Shown in pieces: positions 16,137 to 24,530 of a DNA stretch of 64,000 bases. How positions within the stretch are numbered: the stretch's first letter is position 1; every line of letters begins with the position of its first letter. A program made the position numbers and the translations under genes. Under the pieces are notes generated by a model, which had not been told where the DNA came from, did no database searches, and saw nothing but the letters and a program-made list of their open reading frames with translations. The stretch is taken from contig JAVCCH010000194.1 of assembly GCA_030765535.1 (NCBI GenBank), positions 21,537 to 85,536 of the forward strand. The letters run 5' to 3'. The DNA is from Candidatus Tenebribacter davisii (GTDB lineage Bacteria > Cloacimonadota > Cloacimonadia > Cloacimonadales > TCS61).

Positions 16137-16517
16137 TCAGTCTTTAATACGTTTAAGTGAAACTACCAGTTCATAATGAAATGGCGGTTTTAACCAGATC
16201 TGTTTCTTCAGGTATTTCTGAGGGTTATTCATGATTTCTTTTTCCGGGATCTCTTCTACTGTGTTGTCTTTTGAAACTACCAAATAGATATTTTCACCTT
16301 TTGTTACAGTTTTTGCCGTTGGCATAAGCTCTCCTACTAATTTATATTTTGGATGTTTTTCAATAAAATCTAAAAGTATCTCATTTGTGATCATCTTTTT
16401 ATATTCCTTGCAAAATCTTCTGTCCTCACAACTGGCTGCACAGACAATAATATCAGTATGCCTTTTAGTTTTGGGGCATACTACAAGGTTTATATCAGAT
16501 CGAATTTTTTTTCTCAA
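16137..16517 (-). CDS. Uncharacterised cysteine-containing protein downstream of dapA
   Basis: A 126-residue cytoplasmic protein. Four cysteines cluster near the N-terminus (residues 14, 26, 30 and 36, with CPKTKRH and CAASCEDRRFC), a spacing that could bind zinc or an Fe-S cluster. The rest is alpha/beta with no recognised motif. It begins at TTG 16517, six bases after the dapA stop. No ATG occurs before the cysteine cluster, so the TTG start is favoured. Family not recognised. Confidence 0.6.
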   Translation of the reverse strand: MRKKIRSDINLVVCPKTKRHTDIIVCAASCEDRRFCKEYKKMITNEILLDFIEKHPKYKLVGELMPTAKTVTKGENIYLVVSKDNTVEEIPEKEIMNNPQKYLKKQIWLKPPFHYELVVSLKRIKD

Positions 16518-16523
16518 TTTTTT

Positions 16524-17399
16524 CTATACCAATTTATATTTTTTCAATGTATTTTTTAACATTCTCAAATTATCCTGTTCCATAAAACAAAGTGGTAATC
16601 GTAATTCACGCTCGATCAGCTTCATCATATATAAAGATTCTTTCACAGGAATCGGATTTGTTTCAATGAATAATGCTTCATTGATCTCAATTAATTCTTG
16701 ATGGATTTTCAGTGCATCTGCATAATTCTGGTTGGAACATAAAGCAACCAGATCATGTACTTTGTGTGGTAATATATTTGCAGTTACTGAAATTACTCCA
16801 TCTGCCCCACACGCCATGATCGGAAGGTTTAAGGCATCCTCGCCAGACATCACAGAAAAATCTTTATCAGTATTCTTCACAATTCGTGAAAGTTGATCAA
16901 GATCTCCACTTGCCTCTTTTATGCCGACTATATTTATAAATTCATTAGCTAGTTTAATCGTTGTTTCCGCCTGAATATTTACTCCAGTTCGTCCAGGCAC
17001 ATTATAGATTACAATAGGAATCGTTGTGTTCTGCGCAATAGCTTTGTAATATTTATACAAACCCATTTGTGTGGGTTTATTGTAATAAGGAGTTATTATT
17101 AAGGCATGATCCATACCCCACTCCTGAGCTTTGATAGTTGCTGAAATTGTATGATGCAAATTATTTGTTCCTGTTCCCATCATAACGGGAATTCGTTTAT
17201 CTATCTTTTTTATGCCAAATCGAATTAATCTCTCTTTTTCATCACCTGCAAGTGTCGGAGATTCTCCAGTAGTTCCACAAAAAAGAATTCCATCTGTCTT
17301 ATTTTCTATCTGAAAATCAATAAGCTTTTCAAGAGAACTATAATCTATCTCATTATTTTTGAATGGAGTAACTAAAGCTACATATGAACCTTTTAGCAT
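16524..17399 (-). CDS. dapA: 4-hydroxy-tetrahydrodipicolinate synthase
   Basis: A 291-residue TIM-barrel enzyme that condenses pyruvate with aspartate semialdehyde, the first committed step to diaminopimelate and lysine. Visible signatures are GTTGESPTL (substrate loop), YYNKPTQ, YNVPGRTG with the catalytic Tyr, and IKEASGD with the Schiff-base Lys. Length is normal and an AGGAGG site precedes the ATG. Making DAP agrees with the DAP-type MurE motif in the dcw cluster. It is first in a pair with the Cys-rich protein. Confidence 0.95.
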   Translation of the reverse strand: MLKGSYVALVTPFKNNEIDYSSLEKLIDFQIENKTDGILFCGTTGESPTLAGDEKERLIRFGIKKIDKRIPVMMGTGTNNLHHTISATIKAQEWGMDHALIITPYYNKPTQMGLYKYYKAIAQNTTIPIVIYNVPGRTGVNIQAETTIKLANEFINIVGIKEASGDLDQLSRIVKNTDKDFSVMSGEDALNLPIMACGADGVISVTANILPHKVHDLVALCSNQNYADALKIHQELIEINEALFIETNPIPVKESLYMMKLIERELRLPLCFMEQDNLRMLKNTLKKYKLV

Positions 17400-17478
17400 A
17401 AAACCTCCTGTATATTAATGATTAGACAATTTATTAGTATTGCTCTTTCACGTCAATAGACATTTATGATCTTATTGA

Positions 17479-17946
17479 TCAATATCCAATTTGCCGCCAG
17501 GCTTCATAAATAACTATAGCAACACTATTTGATAGATTTATTGATCTTATTTGATCATTCATTGGAATCGTTATATTCTGGTTATAATATTTATTCAGGA
17601 TCTCTTCCGGTATTCCTCTCGATTCTGGACCAAACATAAATACATCACCCTTTTTATATTTTAACTCAGTAAACTTTCTATTTGTTTTTGTTGTACAATA
17701 GTAAATGTTACTATTAGGAAAATCCGCTAAAAAGCTATCAAAAGAGTCGTGGATCTTCAATGAAAGTTTATTCCAGTAATCCAATCCCGCTCTTTTAACT
17801 AATTTATCAGTCAGAAGAAATCTCATTGGTTTGATAATATGAAGCGTGGAATTTGTTCCTACACAAATACGACCGATATTTCCTGTGTTTGACGGAATTT
17901 CAGGTTGATATAAAACTACATGAAAGTTACTTTCAGGAGTGATCAT
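17479..17946 (-). CDS. trmL: tRNA (cytidine/uridine-2'-O-)-methyltransferase TrmL-like (SpoU/SPOUT)
   Basis: About 155 residues. The protein begins with the TrmL pattern VVLYQPEIPSNTGNIGR, followed by FMFGPESRGIPEEIL and the knotted SAM-binding end IPMNDQIRSINLSNSVAIV. TrmL methylates the wobble ribose at position 34 of certain leucine tRNAs. The start at 17946 makes an ATGA overlap with the preceding gene and matches the family's N-terminus; an in-frame ATG at 17979 would add 11 residues. Together with the upstream binding-protein gene it forms a coupled pair. Confidence 0.93.
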   Translation of the reverse strand: MITPESNFHVVLYQPEIPSNTGNIGRICVGTNSTLHIIKPMRFLLTDKLVKRAGLDYWNKLSLKIHDSFDSFLADFPNSNIYYCTTKTNRKFTELKYKKGDVFMFGPESRGIPEEILNKYYNQNITIPMNDQIRSINLSNSVAIVIYEAWRQIGY

Positions 17947-18974
17947 TTCAGCATAATCCGCTTCCACTTTTTTATCCATTCATCATACTGCAATCTTGTT
18001 TGTCTGGTTGAAAGATCTTTAGTATAGTCATTGGTCATTTTAGGCAGGATCTCGTAATCCGGAGGCAATTTAACCTTTTTATTAGCTGGTTTCATCCACA
18101 TTTCATTAGCTATCTTTTCCTGAAATTCTGTTGAGAGGACAAAATCAACAAATTTTTTAGCATAATATTTATGCTGAGATGAACTTAAAATACCAACTCC
18201 CTCAATAAATTTAAAACCGCCTTCTTTAGGGATAGTTGATCTATACTTTTCTGTATGTTCTTTCTGTGTATGGAATATGGGAGTTGTATCCAATCCGAGT
18301 ATCATTGGTGCTTCCCCGGCTAAATATGCATTATAAGCATCATCCTGATTATCATAAATATTAAATACATTATCTTTTATACTGCGCCAGAAATGGCCGT
18401 ATCCGTTCCTGCCGAATGCTGCAACTGACCAGAACAACATAGCTCTTCCCAAACTGGAAGTTCTAGGATCCATGATTATTATCTGATCTTTAAATTTACC
18501 GTCCTGCATCTCACCGAATGTGATCGGTGGATCTGATATTACATAGCTGTTATAATTAAAGGCAATATTGCTGTAGCAAACCGGGTTTATTCTGTATTCT
18601 TTATCAAAAATGATACCTTCAGAGATATAAGTTAAATTATTTGACTCATACTGAAGAAAAAGGCTATCTTGATTTGCCAGGAATAAAAGTGTATTGTCAA
18701 TGCCAAAAAGTATATCAATATCACTACTATCTTTCTCTGAAATGGCTTTATCAAGCATTGATCTGGCATCTGGAAATTTTATTATATTAACTTCACATTC
18801 AAAAATTTTAGTAAATACCGGAATTATATTTTCATAAAAGTCATCATTTAAAAATACCTTAATTGCGTAAATATTCAATTCAGGTATTTCATTTACAATT
18901 TCACTGGTTTCCTGCTTATTACACCCTAACAGCGAAATTAAGATTAAAATAAATAATGTTAATAATTTCTTCAT
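17943..18974 (-). CDS. Periplasmic solute-binding lipoprotein, ThiB-like
   Basis: About 343 residues. The start is placed at ATG 18974, giving a signal peptide with lipobox LLGC (MKKLLTLFILILISLLGC). The mature protein is a type 2 periplasmic binding fold. The GIDNTLLFLA segment and DPRTSSLGRAMLFWSV resemble the thiamine-binding protein ThiB/TbpA family, and iron- or spermidine-type ABC binding proteins more distantly. No ThiP-type permease or ATPase is adjacent; the upstream neighbour is an MlaE-type lipid permease overlapping by one base (TAATG). The ligand is therefore uncertain. Confidence 0.75.
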   Translation of the reverse strand: MKKLLTLFILILISLLGCNKQETSEIVNEIPELNIYAIKVFLNDDFYENIIPVFTKIFECEVNIIKFPDARSMLDKAISEKDSSDIDILFGIDNTLLFLANQDSLFLQYESNNLTYISEGIIFDKEYRINPVCYSNIAFNYNSYVISDPPITFGEMQDGKFKDQIIIMDPRTSSLGRAMLFWSVAAFGRNGYGHFWRSIKDNVFNIYDNQDDAYNAYLAGEAPMILGLDTTPIFHTQKEHTEKYRSTIPKEGGFKFIEGVGILSSSQHKYYAKKFVDFVLSTEFQEKIANEMWMKPANKKVKLPPDYEILPKMTNDYTKDLSTRQTRLQYDEWIKKWKRIMLK

Positions 18975-19735
18975 TATATTGATCCGAATAACAATGCAGC
19001 TACAATAAAATCCATGACCAGAATAAGTATGGAAGAATATACAACAGTAATAGTTGTGACCCTTCCTACGCCTTCGGCTCCTCCACTTGCCCTGCTCCCT
19101 GCAAAACAAGCTACTACAGTAATTATAAGTCCGAAAAAGATAGCCTTCACAAGTCCACCGATGAGGTCTGAAGGGAGGAAAAAATCACGCATATTCGTAA
19201 AAAAACTGAACGCATTTATATGGTATTTATAAACTGATAATAAAAAAGCAGAAAAAATGCCAATAACATTTGCAAAGATCGTAAGGATTGGAAACATGAT
19301 AATACCTGCAATTACACGAGGCATATAGACAAGATCAACTGGATCAATTGCCATGGTTTCCAGTGCATCAAGTTGTTCACTCACCTTCATTGTACCTATC
19401 TCAGCCGCAATTGATGCTCCAACTTTTCCTGCCAGTACAAGTCCGGTAAGAACAGGTGCAAGTTCTATCATGGTAGATTTTCCAATTAGTACACCTATCA
19501 GGCTTAGAGGAATATATCCACTGGTTTGATATGATGCCTGAACTGAGGTTACAAGTCCTGTAAAAGCTGATGTAACAGCAATAAGCAGAAAAGAATCATA
19601 ACCGATCCTTTTCATTTGCTTCATTATTTCATTAAAACGTTTTTTTATTTTGGTGAGATGACTAGCAATAGCAATATTAAATAAAACAAATTCACCAATT
19701 AAATTAATGAACTTGAATTTATACTTCATACTCAT
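18974..19735 (-). CDS. mlaE: MlaE-family lipid ABC transporter permease
   Basis: A 253-residue membrane protein with the MlaE signatures TAFTGLVTSVQASYQ, ELAPVLTGLVLAGKVGASIAAE split across a turn, and GTMKVSEQLDALETM. These are the periplasmic-gate and coupling-helix regions of the phospholipid (Mla) or yrbE permease. MlaE maintains outer-membrane lipid asymmetry, so its presence implies an outer membrane. The ATPase (MlaF) and MCE protein (MlaD) are not within this window. It overlaps the end of dnaB by 17 bases; a second in-frame ATG at 19729 is an alternative start. Confidence 0.92.
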   Translation of the reverse strand: MSMKYKFKFINLIGEFVLFNIAIASHLTKIKKRFNEIMKQMKRIGYDSFLLIAVTSAFTGLVTSVQASYQTSGYIPLSLIGVLIGKSTMIELAPVLTGLVLAGKVGASIAAEIGTMKVSEQLDALETMAIDPVDLVYMPRVIAGIIMFPILTIFANVIGIFSAFLLSVYKYHINAFSFFTNMRDFFLPSDLIGGLVKAIFFGLIITVVACFAGSRASGGAEGVGRVTTITVVYSSILILVMDFIVAALLFGSI

Positions 19736-21059
19736 TCAGATCTCTAAAAGCTGTGAATTCCTGTAAAAATCGTAGTTTTATTTTCCCGATTGCGCCATGA
19801 CGGTTCTTTCCAATAATGATCTCAGCAATACCGGGTTCTTCCGTCTCTTCATTATATACTTCATCACGATATATGAACATTACGATGTCAGCATCCTGCT
19901 CAATTGCTCCAGATTCCCTCAGATCAGAAAGTTTTGGTCGTTTATCATCTCTGCTTTCAAGTCCCCGGTTCAATTGAGATAGAGCTATTACAGGTATGCC
20001 GATCTCTTTTGCCAGTATTTTAAGTGAACGGGAAATTTCTGAGATCTCCTGCTGTCTGTTTTCGCGGTTACGGCTAGCTGACATAAGCTGCATGTAGTCA
20101 ATAATGATCAGATCTAAACCTTTTATCTCTGCCTTCAGACGTCTGGTTTTTGCTCGAATATCCAGGATCGTGTTGGCACCAGTATCATCAATGTATATTT
20201 CCTTTGTAGATAGAACTTCTGCAGCTCCAGCAATACGCAGCATTTTTTTCTGATTCATTCCGAACCCTTTCAGCATATTATCCATACTTACTTCAGAGGC
20301 GGAACTCATCATTCTCATAAGTATTTCATTACTTTCCATCTCCATTGTGAATATACCAACTTTTTTATCATATTGTACCGCAGCATTACTGGCAAGATTC
20401 AGGGCAAATGCCGTTTTACCCATTGCTGGCCTGGCAGCAACTATGATCAACTGTCCAGGACGTAATCCGCCTAATCTTCTATCCAGATCTATGAATCCGG
20501 AAGGTACACCCAGTACACTTTTCTTGGATGCTGCTGTTTCTTCGATATTTTTCACTGTGGCTGATATAATATTATGGATCCATTCAAATGACTTTCTATC
20601 GGGACGTTCAGCAATATTAAATATCATCTGTTCAGCTTCATCAACAATTTGATCGGCATCTTTATCAGAAGCATAGCAACCTTCGATAATTTTATTAGAT
20701 GCTTCAATAAGCTGTCTTAACAGAGCCTGTTTCAATACAATATTCGCATGAAACTCAATATTAGCACTGCTTAAAACAACATCCGACAGTTCATTTATAA
20801 AAGCTTTACCGCCAATCGTATCCAGTTGTTTATTTATTTTCAGTTTATCAATTAATGTGATTATATCAATTTCTATATTGCTTTCAAACAACTCGCAAAT
20901 TGTCTTGAATATTGTTTGATGTGCTTTACGGTAAAAATGTTCCACATCCAACATTTCTATTGCTTTTGCAACAGAATATGTATCTATCATCATTGCGGAA
21001 AGGACCGCTGCTTCTGCGTTTATATCATTCGGTACTTGTCTTTCAATTCTCTTTGCCAT
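19719..21059 (-). CDS. dnaB: Replicative DNA helicase DnaB
   Basis: A 446-residue protein with the primase-interacting N-terminal helical domain (residues 10-110, AEAAVLSAMMID) and a RecA-like C-terminal ATPase. Walker A is ARPAMGKTAFAL and Walker B is LIIIDYMQLM. LSQLNRGLESR and SDLRESGAIEQDADIVMF are hallmark DnaB stretches. Length is normal and there is no intein. It heads a minus-strand run into mlaE, the ThiB-like gene and trmL with overlapping ends. Confidence 0.97.
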   Translation of the reverse strand: MAKRIERQVPNDINAEAAVLSAMMIDTYSVAKAIEMLDVEHFYRKAHQTIFKTICELFESNIEIDIITLIDKLKINKQLDTIGGKAFINELSDVVLSSANIEFHANIVLKQALLRQLIEASNKIIEGCYASDKDADQIVDEAEQMIFNIAERPDRKSFEWIHNIISATVKNIEETAASKKSVLGVPSGFIDLDRRLGGLRPGQLIIVAARPAMGKTAFALNLASNAAVQYDKKVGIFTMEMESNEILMRMMSSASEVSMDNMLKGFGMNQKKMLRIAGAAEVLSTKEIYIDDTGANTILDIRAKTRRLKAEIKGLDLIIIDYMQLMSASRNRENRQQEISEISRSLKILAKEIGIPVIALSQLNRGLESRDDKRPKLSDLRESGAIEQDADIVMFIYRDEVYNEETEEPGIAEIIIGKNRHGAIGKIKLRFLQEFTAFRDLNEYEV

Positions 21060-21166
21060 AATTTTTCCTATTTATTATATAATTCTTAATCAATTTTTAT
21101 AATGATTGAAATATTGCAACTTATTTTTATAATAAATGGGAATTAAATGTTAATAAAAATTACAAA

Positions 21167-21811
21167 TTATAATGCAAGGTAATCTTTCTGCAGTTTTTGA
21201 AGATCTATCCAAGCAAATTTTTTCCAATGCGGATTTCTTAATAAGGCAGAAGGATGATAAGAAACGTATGTCTTGATTCCTCTAAATGTATAAGTTCGTT
21301 CCCGGAATGCTTTTAGGGTTTGGTCAATTTCTAAAAGAGTAACTGCAGCAACCTTTCCGACCAATAGAATAAGTTCCGGCTGGATTATGGAGATTTGTTC
21401 ATCCAGATATGGCAGGCAAGCTTTTTTCTCTTCCGGTAAGGGATTACGATTACCCGGAGGACGACATTTAACAATATTGCTAATATATATTTCTTCACGT
21501 GATAAATTTATCGCATTCAGCATTTTAGTAAGTAATTGTCCCGATCTTCCAACGAAAACTTTTCCTAATCTATTTTCTTCAGCTCCAGGTCCTTCACCAA
21601 TTATCATCAGTCGTGCATCAGCATTACCATTTCCATAAACAAATTTATGTCGGCCCGTATGCAATTCACACTTCTTGCAGTTACAATATTTTTTTTCAAG
21701 TTCCTGTAGTAATTCAGCTTTATTTATCTGTTTTTTAGGATTAATAAAAATATCTTGAATACCAGATAATTTCAAGTATTCAAGATATTGTTTAATAGTA
21801 TCGTTATTCAA
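21167..21811 (-). CDS. Uracil-DNA glycosylase, family 4/5 (Fe-S)
   Basis: A 214-residue enzyme that removes uracil from DNA. Motif A is IIGEGPGAEE and motif B is VSYHPSALLRNP. The 4Fe-4S ligands are the pair CNCKKC near residues 43-48 plus Cys in VKCRPPGNRNP and in EKKACLPYL. The N-terminal 40 residues before the first cysteine are lysine-rich. It belongs to the family-4 type, often annotated SPO1 DNA polymerase-related. It lies immediately downstream of the omega-like gene. Confidence 0.93.
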   Translation of the reverse strand: MNNDTIKQYLEYLKLSGIQDIFINPKKQINKAELLQELEKKYCNCKKCELHTGRHKFVYGNGNADARLMIIGEGPGAEENRLGKVFVGRSGQLLTKMLNAINLSREEIYISNIVKCRPPGNRNPLPEEKKACLPYLDEQISIIQPELILLVGKVAAVTLLEIDQTLKAFRERTYTFRGIKTYVSYHPSALLRNPHWKKFAWIDLQKLQKDYLAL

Positions 21812-21826
21812 ATATATCTCAATAAT

Positions 21827-22066
21827 TTATCTTATCTCTTCATCTGAATCGTCATCATCAACTTCTACAACATAATCCGGAATAACATTTGAAGCGATAT
21901 GTTCTAAAGCTGTAGTAGTTAGTTTACCCTGCAATTTTCTTTTTATTGAAAAAGGCAAATTACTAATTCTTTCAGCTTCCAGATTTGCAAGAAGCAGGAA
22001 AAGATAAGTCATGTTATTATTTTCTAAAAATTTTTCTACAGTATTTGAGTTTTTATTATTTTCCAT
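21827..22066 (-). CDS. rpoZ: Probable RNA polymerase omega subunit
   Basis: A 79-residue protein. The helical core (MTYLFLLLANLEAERISNL, then KLTTTALEHIASN) resembles the omega pattern of a helix followed by K-x-x-x-A-x-x-E-I-x-x-G/N. The C-terminal tail is very acidic (DDDDSDEEI). The strongest support is position: it starts directly at the gmk stop with its GGAGG inside the gmk end, and gmk-rpoZ is a conserved pair. Sequence similarity is modest, so the call is moderate. Confidence 0.65.
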   Translation of the reverse strand: MENNKNSNTVEKFLENNNMTYLFLLLANLEAERISNLPFSIKRKLQGKLTTTALEHIASNVIPDYVVEVDDDDSDEEIR

Positions 22067-22678
22067 CTATCCTCCGTAATAAATTTCAATATTTTTATAT
22101 CTTTGAATTCTGTTTTCTTCAGCTTTGATTATTGTCTTAATATTATCAACTGCATTTTCAAGATCATCGTTTATAATCAGATACTGGAAATCTCTTATCT
22201 CCTTTATCTCTGATTCAGCTGTTTTTAATCTTACTTGAATAACCTCATCTGAATCAGTTCCTCTACCCTTTAGTCTTTCCAGCCAAACTTCTCTTGATGG
22301 TGGAAGTATAAATATAGTTATTTGATCAATCTCTGAGTTCATGATCTGTTTTGCACCTTGCACATCTATATCCATGATAATATGATTATTCTTAAGAATA
22401 CTAATTACATAACTCTTTGAAGTTCCATACCAGTAACCATGTACCAAGGCAGATTCAAGAAAGTCACCCGATTGTTTCATCTCAATGAATTTTTCTTCTG
22501 AAACAAAATTATAATCAACTCCATTAATTTCATTGATACGAGCCTTTCTTGTAGTATAGGAAACAGAATATTTGATCTCAGTATTATCAGCTAATATTTT
22601 CTTAAAAATAGCTGTTTTCCCACCACCAGATGGGGAAATTAAAATGATTAAAAAATTTTTCTTATTCTTATTGATCAA
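22067..22678 (-). CDS. gmk: Guanylate kinase
   Basis: A 203-residue enzyme that phosphorylates GMP to GDP. The P-loop is SPSGGGKTAI, the GMP-binding stretch is YSVSYTTRKAR followed by GVDYNFVSEEKF, and IIMDIDVQGA is the Walker-B-like segment. The lid and C-terminal RLKGRGTDSDEVIQVRL are as expected. It begins at TTG 22678, 11 bases after gcvH, and ends flush with the omega-like gene. Confidence 0.95.
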   Translation of the reverse strand: MINKNKKNFLIILISPSGGGKTAIFKKILADNTEIKYSVSYTTRKARINEINGVDYNFVSEEKFIEMKQSGDFLESALVHGYWYGTSKSYVISILKNNHIIMDIDVQGAKQIMNSEIDQITIFILPPSREVWLERLKGRGTDSDEVIQVRLKTAESEIKEIRDFQYLIINDDLENAVDNIKTIIKAEENRIQRYKNIEIYYGG

Positions 22679-22689
22679 AATATATTGTT

Positions 22690-23067
22690 TTAACCTTCAA
22701 TTAGATCTTTGTATTTATCTGCTTTAAGAAGATCTTCAAGTTCATCTTTATTGGTTAATCTTACCTTTATGATCCATCCATCTCCAAATGCATCACTGTT
22801 CAACAATTCAGGTTTATCTTCAAGTTCTTCATTAATTGCTATTACCTCTCCACTTACCGGAGAAAGAATATCTTCAACAGCTTTTACTGCTTCAACAGAG
22901 CCAAAACCTTCTCCCTTTTCGACATTTTCTCCTATTTCAGGAAGTTCTACATAAACGATATCTCCGAGTTCGTGCTGAGCATAATCTGTAATACCGATAA
23001 CTGCTTCATCACCAATAAGTTCTACCCATTCATGAGATTCTGTGTAGAGCAAATCATTCTTAACCAT
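22690..23067 (-). CDS. gcvH: Glycine cleavage system H protein
   Basis: About 125 residues. The lipoyl-attachment Lys is in GSVEAVKAVEDI, and the surrounding LYTESHEWVE, GITDYAQHELGDIVYVELP and SPVSGEVIAINEEL are classic GcvH. It shuttles the methylamine group between P, T and L proteins, or acts as lipoyl relay. The ATG at 23067 is preferred because GGAGGT lies six bases upstream; an earlier ATG (23079) overlaps that site. Other gcv genes are not in the window. Confidence 0.95.
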   Translation of the reverse strand: MVKNDLLYTESHEWVELIGDEAVIGITDYAQHELGDIVYVELPEIGENVEKGEGFGSVEAVKAVEDILSPVSGEVIAINEELEDKPELLNSDAFGDGWIIKVRLTNKDELEDLLKADKYKDLIEG

Positions 23068-23167
23068 TATGACCTCCATTTTTTTTGAGTTATGGATTCA
23101 AAACACGTTTTTGTGTCAAGTATTAAAGATAGTATAATAACTATAAAAAGGATTTACATTAGTTTTA

Positions 23168-24526
23168 CTAATTTGTAAAACTGAATTCATTATTTTTAAT
23201 TAAATCTAAAAAAGTATCAACTATTACTTTATTATACAATACACCCTTGTGAGATTCTACTTCTTCTATCGCTTTATCCATTCCTAAAGCTGGTCTATAC
23301 GGTCTATGAGAAGCCATTGCTTCTATCACATCTGCAACTGCAATAATTTGAGCTTCTAAAATGATCTCCCTTTTCTTAAGTCCATTTGGATAACCACTGC
23401 CATCCAATCTCTCATGATGTTGTAAAACTATTTTTGCAACAGGCCATGGAAAATTGATGCTTGATAAGATTTCAAAACCTGCCTGAGGATGTGTTTTAAT
23501 TAAAGCAAATTCAGCTTCAGTCAATCTCCCGGGTTTACTTAATATTTCTGAAGGGACATAAAGTTTTCCTATATCATGAACAATTGAAGCAATCCGTAAA
23601 CCATCTAATTGAAATTGATCCAGGTTCATTTTTACACCAATTGCATTAGTGAGCATTGAAACTCGACGTTGATGCCCCGCAGTATAAGGATCTCGCTTTT
23701 CAACAGCCAGGATCAGTCCATTTACAGTTTCTTCCATTAACTCCTGCAACCGAGTAAAACTATTCTTTAACGGAGTGATATCATTTGAAACACCTAGTAG
23801 AACATCGGGAATATCTGGTGAATCCAGAGGGACCTTAGTTGTTTGAAACCAGATCTTTTTCCCATCATCTAACGAGTATGACTCCTCAGGAATGAGAACT
23901 TTCTTTTTTCCTTTTATCACTTCGAGATCTTCTTTGGCAATTTTTTCTAAATCTATATCTGTAATCTTTGAGTTTAATAATAATTCTCTATCAGTTTTTC
24001 CGATCATCTCTTTTGGAGTAGTATTATAAAGTTTTGCAATAGAAGTATTTACCATTAAGTATCTGCCATTTTTATCTTTAACAAAGATGTTGCTTGGAAC
24101 AGTATCAATAACTTTTAATAAAAAATTCCTGTTTCTTTTAAGTTTTTGTTCCATATCAGATTTATAAAATGCCATCTCTATTGTTGCATGTAATTCTCTG
24201 TCCTCAAAAGGTTTGATCAAATAACCAAATGGAGATGACTCAGCAGCCTGCTTTAATATTTTTTCATCTGCATAAGCTGTAAGGAAAATAATTGGGATTC
24301 CAAGGTCATGATAAATTCTTTTAGCTGCCTCAATCCCGTTGATTTCACCTTCTATCATAATATCCATTAAAATTAGATCCGGTTTATGCTGTCTGGCTTC
24401 CCGTATTGCTACTTCACCGTTAGAAATAATATGAGGAACTTTATATTTGAATCTGACTAATGTACTCTTAATGTCTTCTGCAATGATCTTTTCATCTTCG
24501 ACTATGATTATTGTCTTAGCAGCCAT
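23168..24526 (-). CDS. Response regulator with PAS and HD-GYP c-di-GMP phosphodiesterase domains
   Basis: About 452 residues. Receiver domain (1-120) with acidic pocket VEDE, phospho-acceptor Asp in LILMDIMI, and Lys in YLIKPFEDREL. A PAS domain (about 130-250, ending DITPLK) is followed by an HD-GYP domain (about 265-435). HDIGK and LKTHPQAGFEIL are present, and the HHERLDGSGYP segment provides the GYP motif intact, so c-di-GMP hydrolysis is expected. ATG 24526 with an AGG upstream is preferred to the TTG at 24562. It starts four bases after the GGDEF regulator stop, so one operon encodes opposing c-di-GMP outputs with very similar receiver domains. Confidence 0.92.
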   Translation of the reverse strand: MAAKTIIIVEDEKIIAEDIKSTLVRFKYKVPHIISNGEVAIREARQHKPDLILMDIMIEGEINGIEAAKRIYHDLGIPIIFLTAYADEKILKQAAESSPFGYLIKPFEDRELHATIEMAFYKSDMEQKLKRNRNFLLKVIDTVPSNIFVKDKNGRYLMVNTSIAKLYNTTPKEMIGKTDRELLLNSKITDIDLEKIAKEDLEVIKGKKKVLIPEESYSLDDGKKIWFQTTKVPLDSPDIPDVLLGVSNDITPLKNSFTRLQELMEETVNGLILAVEKRDPYTAGHQRRVSMLTNAIGVKMNLDQFQLDGLRIASIVHDIGKLYVPSEILSKPGRLTEAEFALIKTHPQAGFEILSSINFPWPVAKIVLQHHERLDGSGYPNGLKKREIILEAQIIAVADVIEAMASHRPYRPALGMDKAIEEVESHKGVLYNKVIVDTFLDLIKNNEFSFTN

Positions 24527-24530
24527 AAAT

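Noticed and set aside
18975..19109. N-terminal extension of the ThiB-like gene
   Set aside because: This part is the shadow of mlaE (Cys/Arg-rich, no signal peptide); ATG 18974 gives a perfect lipoprotein signal.
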